Both the position numbers and the translations under genes were made by a program. From Ruminococcaceae bacterium UBA1425 (GTDB lineage: Bacteria > Bacillota > Clostridia > Oscillospirales > Acutalibacteraceae), in the NCBI GenBank assembly GCA_002329365.1, contig DCUB01000050.1, positions 15,406-79,405 on the forward strand: 64,000 nucleotides of DNA, in the 5' to 3' direction. This document shows positions 58,518 to 64,000 of this stretch, in pieces; within the stretch, counting starts at the first letter, position 1; each line of letters begins with the position of its first letter. The notes under the pieces are model-generated. The model saw nothing but the letters and a program-made list of their open reading frames with translations, was not told the origin of the DNA and ran no database searches.

Positions 58518-59861
58518 ATGAACGAAAACAAGCTGTCGCGCCGCGTCTGGTTCAACCTCATACTTTTCGGCTTCATGGGGCAGGTTGCCTGGTCTGTCGA
58601 AAACATCTACTTCAACACTTTTCTGTTTAACTTCATCGGCGGCGACACCGACGACATATCAATGATGGTTGCGGCAAGCGCCGTGACGGCGGTCGTTACC
58701 ACATTCCTTATGGGCACCTTAAGCGACAAGCTTAACCGCCGAAAGGTTTTCATTTCGGGCGGATACATAATCTGGGGGCTTACGGTTGCCGTTTTCGCGC
58801 TCATTTCAAGGGAAAACGTCGCCTCGTTTTTCAACATTTCCGATACGGCAAAGGTTGTCACGGCAACTGTCGGCATCGTCATAGTTATGGACTGCCTTAT
58901 GACCTTTATGGGCTCCTCAAGCAACGACGCCGCGTTCAACGCGTGGGTTACCGACATCACCTCGCCCGAAAACAGGGGCGTCGCGGAGGGCGCGCTCTCA
59001 ACACTCCCGATTCTTTCGATGATATTCGTTACAGTGGCATTCGGAGCAGGTGTTACAGCCGCGGGCTATCCCGCGTGCTTCGTCGGTCTCGGCGCGCTTG
59101 TCACGCTGTGCGGCGTGCTCGGCATATTCACCATAAAGGATTCGCGAAGCGGAGAGAAGGTAAAGAGCAATTATTTAAGCGACATTGTTTACGGCTTCCG
59201 TCCGTCGGTGGTTAAGAAGAACGTTATGTTATACTTGTCGCTTGCCGCGGTCTGCATCTTTTCGATTGCCGTACAGACGTTTCTGCCGTATCTGTTTATC
59301 TATATTCAGCACTATCTCAGGTTTGATTTCAACTCCGTCACGGCAAACCTTACTCCGAAGTTTATCGCGGGCGCCGTCTGCGCGCTCGTCGGCTTTGTGG
59401 CGGTGACTGTGCTGCTCGGAAAGCTGCTCGACAAGGTCGGCAGACGCAGATTTATATATCCCTCGATATTTATTTTCATAGCCGGCCTTTTTGTCGTATC
59501 GCGCGCCGGAACTATAGGCGTGTTCGGTATTCTTGCCGCCGTAATGCTTATAGGCTACGGGCTTCTGATGATAATTCTCAACGCCACGGTACGCGACTTC
59601 ACGCCGCCTGAAAAGGTCGGTCAGTTTCAGGGAATCCGCATGATATTTTTTGTGCTGCTGCCGATGGTAATAGGCCCGGCAATCGGTACGCGCGTTATAA
59701 AGGCGTTCGCCGCAAGCCACGAGTTCGCGACATACATAAACGAGTACGGCGAAACCGTTGACGCTCCCGTGCCGGAGATATTCATTGCCGCCGGAATTGT
59801 ATCGGTTTTGATTTTTATTCCGATTATACTGATGAACAGAAAGATGAAAGCCGCGAAGTAA
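58518..59861 (+). CDS. MFS transporter
   Basis: A 447-residue, 12-TM major facilitator. Visible markers: loop 2-3 signature MGTLSDKLNRRKVFI, the SLC45/GPH-like NIYFNTFLFNFIGG start, and a second loop KLLDKVGRRRFIYP. The substrate is unknown, but divergent placement with the KDPG-type aldolase favours a sugar or sugar acid. GGGGGATT precedes the ATG. An NTP- or metal-binding domain is absent. Confidence 0.85.
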   Translation: MNENKLSRRVWFNLILFGFMGQVAWSVENIYFNTFLFNFIGGDTDDISMMVAASAVTAVVTTFLMGTLSDKLNRRKVFISGGYIIWGLTVAVFALISRENVASFFNISDTAKVVTATVGIVIVMDCLMTFMGSSSNDAAFNAWVTDITSPENRGVAEGALSTLPILSMIFVTVAFGAGVTAAGYPACFVGLGALVTLCGVLGIFTIKDSRSGEKVKSNYLSDIVYGFRPSVVKKNVMLYLSLAAVCIFSIAVQTFLPYLFIYIQHYLRFDFNSVTANLTPKFIAGAVCALVGFVAVTVLLGKLLDKVGRRRFIYPSIFIFIAGLFVVSRAGTIGVFGILAAVMLIGYGLLMIILNATVRDFTPPEKVGQFQGIRMIFFVLLPMVIGPAIGTRVIKAFAASHEFATYINEYGETVDAPVPEIFIAAGIVSVLIFIPIILMNRKMKAAK

Positions 59862-59989
59862 TGATGTCCGCCGTATTACCCTGTATGGTCTGAATCTTGT
59901 CTAATTGCCTAAATTTGCAGGGGGGCGGCGTCCTCGACGACCCGAGGCTTTTGAAGGTTTTACAGTAATCGTTTTGTAAATATTTTGTT

Positions 59990-60080
59990 GATATAATGGA
60001 GTAGGGAACGGTCCTGACCGTTCCGCGGGTTAATTGCCGCGTTCGGTATTTTCGGAACGCATAAATGCGTTCCCTACGTT
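59990..60080. repeat. dispersed palindromic repeats
   Basis: GTAGGGAACGGTC-CT-GACCGTTCC (palindrome 60005-60024) and GGAACGCAT-AA-ATGCGTTCC-CTACG (60054-60073) stand side by side, members of the same modular family as at 18834, 25998, 26563 and 26756. No gene in 59862-60088. Confidence 0.8.
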
Positions 60081-60088
60081 TGACAGTA

Positions 60089-60133
60089 AAGAAAACCACC
60101 CGTTTCGACGCGAAAAAGCGAAAAAACGGGTGG
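60089..60133 (-). terminator. terminator of metY operon
   Basis: Stem CCACCCGTTT / AAACGGGTGG (10 bp); on the minus strand it is followed by TTTTCTTT, 16 bases after the metY stop. On the plus strand it is followed by ATACTTTTTG and could also end the MFS transcript. Confidence 0.85.
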
Positions 60134-60148
60134 ATACTTTTTGTTAGG

Positions 60149-61426
60149 CTATACTTTCGCCAGAGCCTGCTCTATGTCGCTTATGATATCGTCTGCATAC
60201 TCTATTCCGACGGACAGGCGAAGCAAATCGTCAGGCACTCCGCACTCTGTTAGCTGTTCGCTTGTGAGCTGGCGGTGGGTTGTTCCCGCGGGATAAAGCA
60301 CGCATGTGCGGCAGTCGGCGACGTGAGTTGCTATTGACGCTAACTCAAGGCTGTCCATGAACACCGTAGCGGCGGCGCGCCCGCCCTTTATGCCGAAGGA
60401 GATAACTCCGCTTGTGCCGTTCGGCATGTATTTTTTATGGAGCGCGTAATATTTGCTGCTCTCAAGCCCCGGATAATTCACCCACGAAACCTTGTCGTTA
60501 CCCTCAAGCCACTTTGCGACGGCAAGCGCGTTTTCGCAGTGACGCTCGACGCGAAGCGGTAGTGTTTCAAGACCGATATTCAGAAGGAAGGAGTTGTGCG
60601 GCGACGGAACGGAGCCGAGGTCGCGCATAAGCTGAGCCACAAGCTTTGTTACATATGCCCCCTTGCCGAAACGCTCGGTGTAGGTGATGCCGTGATATGA
60701 CTCGTCGGGCGTGGTAAGCCCCGGGAATTTGTCGTTTTGCGTCCAGTCAAAATTGCCGCTGTCCACGACGGCGCCGCCGACGCTCGTCGCGTGACCGTCC
60801 ATGTATTTTGTTGTGGAGTGAACGACTATGTCGGCGCCGAACTCAAACGGGCGGCAGTTGACGGGCGTGGGGAAGGTGTTGTCGACAATGAGCGGAACTC
60901 CGTGCGCGTGGGCGCAGGCGGCGAACTTTTCAATGTCGAGCACTATAAGCGTGGGATTTGAAAGCGACTCGGCGAACACGGCTTTTGTGTTGCTTTTAAA
61001 CACGGAATTAAGCTCGTCGGCGGAGATGTCGGGGGAAACAAAAGTAAAGTCTATGCCGAGCTTTTTCATGGTGACGGAAAACAGGTTGTATGTGCCGCCG
61101 TATAAAGCGGACGACGCTATAATATGGTCGCCCGCCGAAGCGATATTGAAAACCGAATAAAAGCTTGATGCCTGACCTGACGAGGTGAGAACAGCTCCCA
61201 CGCCGCCCTCAAGCGCGGCGATTCTTGCGGCGACGGCGTCGTTTGTCGGGTTTTGAAGCCTTGTGTAAAAGTAGCCGTCCTCCTCAAGGTCAAAAAGCTT
61301 TGCCATCTGCTCCGATGACTCGTATCTGAACGTCGTGCTCTGGGTAATGGGCAAAACCCTCGGCTCGCCGTTTTTCGGCGAATAGCCGGCGTGAAGGCAG
61401 TTTGTATTCAGATGGTATTTATTCAA
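60149..61426 (-). CDS. metY: O-acetylhomoserine sulfhydrylase (PLP-dependent)
   Basis: MetY makes homocysteine from O-acetylhomoserine and sulfide. The 425-residue Cys/Met-metabolism PLP enzyme has LHAGYSPKNGEPRVLPITQSTTF (typical MetY start), YTRLQNPTND, SSGQAS, DNTFPTPVNCRPFEFGAD, and the PLP Lys in VHSTTKYMDGH. The ~425 length separates it from shorter MetB/MetC. The start is TTG at 61426, ten bases after AAAGGA. It follows the sugar kinase by 17 bases. Confidence 0.93.
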   Translation of the reverse strand: MNKYHLNTNCLHAGYSPKNGEPRVLPITQSTTFRYESSEQMAKLFDLEEDGYFYTRLQNPTNDAVAARIAALEGGVGAVLTSSGQASSFYSVFNIASAGDHIIASSALYGGTYNLFSVTMKKLGIDFTFVSPDISADELNSVFKSNTKAVFAESLSNPTLIVLDIEKFAACAHAHGVPLIVDNTFPTPVNCRPFEFGADIVVHSTTKYMDGHATSVGGAVVDSGNFDWTQNDKFPGLTTPDESYHGITYTERFGKGAYVTKLVAQLMRDLGSVPSPHNSFLLNIGLETLPLRVERHCENALAVAKWLEGNDKVSWVNYPGLESSKYYALHKKYMPNGTSGVISFGIKGGRAAATVFMDSLELASIATHVADCRTCVLYPAGTTHRQLTSEQLTECGVPDDLLRLSVGIEYADDIISDIEQALAKV

Positions 61427-61443
61427 AACAATTCAGTCCTTTT

Positions 61444-62796
61444 TTATTCGTATGATATAAGCTTCTGCGCCTGTTCGATGTTTTCAGCAAGCCCCGCCGC
61501 GGTCATGCCCGTAAGAGCCGCGCCGAACGCGGCTTCCTCGCGGTGGACGGGGATTAAAAGCTTCATTCCGAAACGCTCCGAAAGCAGCCTCTGCAGCGCG
61601 GGATTTTTACGCAGCCCGTTGCCGGAGCCTATCATTGACGTGTGCCTGCCGCCGTGGTCGGACGACATGTACATAGACAAAAGCTCGTCCGCAATGCCGT
61701 CGAGCACGCCGAGGATAAGGTGCTGCGGCGTAAAATTGTCAAGGCCGAGATTTGTAACGGACGCCCGCTCCGACGGATGCTCACGCGTGCCGGCAAAGCG
61801 TGTGGAAACCCTGAGAGGGTCGTGGAGCACCGGATTGTCCGCAAGAAACTCGTCAATTGCCGGATACGCGCTTTTTACCTGCTTGCCCGTTACGAATTCG
61901 GCTGTTTTGCGGAGAAATTCCTCCATGAGGGCAAACGCCCTGCCGCCGCACAGCGACGAGCCTACGCAAAGATAATTCTCGCCGTAGCACGGGCGGATTT
62001 CAAGCCCGGCGTCGTCGACGGAGCGTGTGAGGAAGGAAATCTGGCCGCCCGTGCCGAGATTTACGAGAACGCTGTGTTCCGTATCGCGCACCGAGCCTAA
62101 AAAGCTTGCCTGATTGTCGCCCACGGCGACGCATACGGGAATGCTGTCTTTATAATAGCCGACAGGCTCAAACTCCTTTGTAATCTCGGGGAAAAGAGAA
62201 ATGTCAAGCCCGACCTTCTGAACCGCCGCCCAGTCAAAGCGAAGCGTCTTTAAGTCAAAAAGACCGAAGCTTGCCGCGTCGGAAACGTGAACAAGAGGCG
62301 TCTCCCTGCCCGTGAGCCTCATGGCGACATAGTCGTGAATTGTGCAGAAGCAAACGGCGTTTTTCGGAACGGCGTTTGTGTTTGCGTGAACAAAATAAGT
62401 TGTGCAGCCGAAGCCGGACGCCATTTTATGGCCCGTTTCCTCCGTAAGATATGCCGCGTAGCTGTGGCAGCGGTCGAAGCGCTCGTTGCCGCTTTCGTCC
62501 TGCCATATGTACAAAGGGCTTATGGCGCTGCCGTTTTTGTCGCAGTAAAGTATGCCGTGCATCTGCCCCGTGACGCCGATGCAGGCGACGGGGGAAAACT
62601 CGGAGCATAACCGCCCGACAATGTCGCTGCATTTTGCGAGAATGAGCGCGGGGCTTTGAATCCTCTCATAAGGAGCGGAGCTTTCTATAAAGGTGTCGTT
62701 TGGCTCCGTGACGGAGCGCAGCACTTTGCCCGTTTCACTGTCGACGACGACGGCGCACACGGTTGTCGTGCCTATATCAAGTCCGATTACGTTCAT
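61444..62796 (-). CDS. FGGY family carbohydrate kinase (sedoheptulo-/xylulokinase-like)
   Basis: A 450-residue FGGY kinase: N-terminal GLDIGTTTVCAVVVD (ATP P-loop region), IGVTGQMHGILY (a pattern seen in sedoheptulokinase and xylulokinase), LVNLGTGGQIS, and MIGSGNGLRKNPALQRL near the C-terminus. The substrate cannot be fixed from sequence. GAGGT precedes the ATG. It is 34 bases after the glycyl radical enzyme gene and 17 bases before metY, so the three seem cotranscribed. Confidence 0.9.
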   Translation of the reverse strand: MNVIGLDIGTTTVCAVVVDSETGKVLRSVTEPNDTFIESSAPYERIQSPALILAKCSDIVGRLCSEFSPVACIGVTGQMHGILYCDKNGSAISPLYIWQDESGNERFDRCHSYAAYLTEETGHKMASGFGCTTYFVHANTNAVPKNAVCFCTIHDYVAMRLTGRETPLVHVSDAASFGLFDLKTLRFDWAAVQKVGLDISLFPEITKEFEPVGYYKDSIPVCVAVGDNQASFLGSVRDTEHSVLVNLGTGGQISFLTRSVDDAGLEIRPCYGENYLCVGSSLCGGRAFALMEEFLRKTAEFVTGKQVKSAYPAIDEFLADNPVLHDPLRVSTRFAGTREHPSERASVTNLGLDNFTPQHLILGVLDGIADELLSMYMSSDHGGRHTSMIGSGNGLRKNPALQRLLSERFGMKLLIPVHREEAAFGAALTGMTAAGLAENIEQAQKLISYE

Positions 62797-62830
62797 ATCT
62801 TACCTCTTACTTCCTTACGTCTTGCCTCTG

Positions 62831-64000
62831 TCAGTTTAAGCTGGTCGAATTCAAATCCAGACGCTTGATGATATCCTGCTGAATGGCGGGCGAAAGGTCA
62901 AGAAAATTGACAAACGTGCCGTGTATTCTCATGATGTAAACGCCGCTCGGAGCGTATTTTTTGGGCTCGGCAAGCACCTTGCGCAGCGTTTCGGGCGTGG
63001 TGACGTTTACATAGAGGTAGAACGGGGCGAGATTGTTGTTCTGCGGATTAAAGAACAGCGGCATTATGATTCTTTCATAAAACTCCTCGCCCTTGTCCTC
63101 GTAATTGTCGGCGCGGAAGAATTTGGGGTCGATGCCGAAATGCGACGCGTAGCCGCCGTTAAACTTCCTGTATGGCAGCTTCATGGCCGACAGTATGCGG
63201 AACCCGAGACCGTTTCCGGCCTCGCCGTAAAGCGGGTCGACGCCGTAGTTAATCTGCTCGCGCGCTTTTCTTCCGTCGGGAGTCGCGCCTACCCAGTAGC
63301 CGTAAAGCAGGTGGGTGGAGGGGCTGCTCCAGTCGGGGCGGAAGGGGTTGCCGAGGTAATTTTTATGCGACGCGACGATGTCGGAAACCCTGTTAGCAAC
63401 GTCTACCGCCTCGTTGTCGACGCTTTCGATGTTGTTTCCGAACTTCGGGCAGGAAAGCAGGTAGTCGCGGAGCTCGTCGTAGCCTTCAAAATTGTTCCTC
63501 AAGGCGGAAATAAGCTTTTCGGCGTCCTGCGGACGCTCCTTTACAAGGCAGTCAATAGCCGTCAGGGAGTCGGCGATGACGGAAAGACCGTGAATAAGGC
63601 AGCCGCTGCCGTTGTATTTAGTGCCCTGACGCTTCGTGTCACGCGCGTCTATACCTGTTTCGGCTCCGCCGAGGAAGGCGGAAAGGAACGGAACGGGAAG
63701 ATTTGAAAGTGCCCTTGAAGCGCCGTTGGCGGCTTCGGTCATAAGGTCGGCGTAATGCTCTACGTTTTTGTAAAACTCGGAGCGGATGTTTTTAAGCAGC
63801 GTTAAGGCGTCCTGCTGCTCGCTTGCGGTGCCGATTTCTTTGCCCGTTATGAGCGATTTTCCGCCGTTTAGGGTAAGCTCAAGTATTTTGGGAAGATTGA
63901 ACCAGCTGTTTGTCGTGTTGGCGTTGTCCTTGCCCATGATAAGCGGCTCCTGGCATCCCGCGACAGAATAGTCCTGAAGGTCTGCATTTTCGACGCCGTT
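62831..64000 (-). CDS. glycyl radical enzyme (PFL-like), 5'-truncated
   Basis: The C-terminal ~389 residues of a glycyl radical enzyme; the frame is open through base 64000, so the start lies outside. The catalytic Cys is in DYSVAGCQEPLIMG (Cys codon 63953-63955), where relatives usually have GCVEP. NTTNSWFNLPKILELTLNGG follows, as expected. Near the end RIHGTFVNFLDLSP...QQDIIKR holds the glycyl-radical Gly, about 30 residues from the C-terminus; the usual motif is RV-x-G-[YF]. A GCxEP-type Cys-Glu pair indicates a dehydratase or C-X lyase branch rather than pyruvate formate-lyase. Its activase is not in the window. Confidence 0.88.
   Translation of the reverse strand, partial: NGVENADLQDYSVAGCQEPLIMGKDNANTTNSWFNLPKILELTLNGGKSLITGKEIGTASEQQDALTLLKNIRSEFYKNVEHYADLMTEAANGASRALSNLPVPFLSAFLGGAETGIDARDTKRQGTKYNGSGCLIHGLSVIADSLTAIDCLVKERPQDAEKLISALRNNFEGYDELRDYLLSCPKFGNNIESVDNEAVDVANRVSDIVASHKNYLGNPFRPDWSSPSTHLLYGYWVGATPDGRKAREQINYGVDPLYGEAGNGLGFRILSAMKLPYRKFNGGYASHFGIDPKFFRADNYEDKGEEFYERIIMPLFFNPQNNNLAPFYLYVNVTTPETLRKVLAEPKKYAPSGVYIMRIHGTFVNFLDLSPAIQQDIIKRLDLNSTSLN

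Overview
The window looks like chromosome of an anaerobic, Gram-positive Bacillota of the class Clostridia, most like Oscillospirales/Ruminococcaceae. Supporting signs are the rny-ymdB pair, monofunctional BirA with BioY, a group II ECF transporter, MrnC, DUF1540, ABC-2/TagG-TagH and CDP-glycerol glycerophosphotransferase genes, a glycyl radical enzyme, strong AGGAGG-type ribosome sites, many TTG/GTG starts, and sigma-A promoters (TTGACA-N17-TATAAT). No species is claimed. Nearly all of it is chromosomal housekeeping and cell-envelope content. There is no complete mobile element.

Layout. 1-8.2 kb: a truncated ABC-2 permease, ymdB and rny, a signal-peptide protein with an NPQTG-type C-terminal anchor, a candidate structured small RNA with its own promoter and terminator, a small HTH regulator, nicotinate phosphoribosyltransferase, and a small one-TM protein. 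8.5-12.7 kb: tRNA-Pro(GGG), a flavodoxin-like protein, a DUF2079 membrane protein, and birA-bioY (birA has no canonical start codon). 12.7-18 kb: a leftward operon of zinc-ribbon membrane protein, Big2 membrane protein, GPH/MFS transporter and secreted phosphoesterase. 18-25.7 kb: an adenine-PRTase-like gene, a second secreted phosphoesterase, an ECF transporter (T, double A, S) followed by a UroD-like methyltransferase, and an alpha/beta hydrolase. 25.7-29.4 kb: repeat-rich spacers around an orphan gene, then a membrane pyrophosphatase and a DUF1540 protein.

29.5-34.6 kb: a HAD-IIA phosphatase; a secreted protein followed by two short paralogous peptides that share a leader-like N-terminus; greA and lysS. 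34.6-42 kb: a wall-polymer (teichoic-acid-like) cluster of glycosyltransferases, TagG/TagH-type exporter, IspD/TarI-type cytidylyltransferase and two CDP-glycerol transferase paralogues whose 3' ends overlap convergently. 42.1-44.3 kb: a compact phage-derived cassette: an XRE-S24 self-cleaving repressor facing a gene for a sigma-region-4/XRE fusion, with a perfect LexA/DinR box between the -35 and -10 of the fusion's promoter, followed by a small protein, an SH3-like protein and a holin. 44.3-52.6 kb: a GtrB-like glycosyltransferase and the cell-division wall-hydrolysis module ftsE-ftsX, two EnvC-like M23 proteins and a Ctp protease, preceded by a CdaR/PucR-type regulator. 52.9-57.3 kb: a DUF975-like protein, yebC, yitT, mrnC and obg. 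57.4-64 kb: a 21-bp tandem repeat, KDPG-type aldolase, an MFS transporter, and a leftward operon of glycyl radical enzyme (cut by the window edge), FGGY kinase and metY.

The most interesting items are the SOS-box sigma/XRE-holin cassette (reminiscent of the UviA/UviB and TcdR/TcdE regulator-holin pairs), the paired leader-like peptides behind a secreted protein, the glycyl radical enzyme with unusual active-site neighbours, the candidate small RNA at 5436-5606, and several families of dispersed palindromic repeats.
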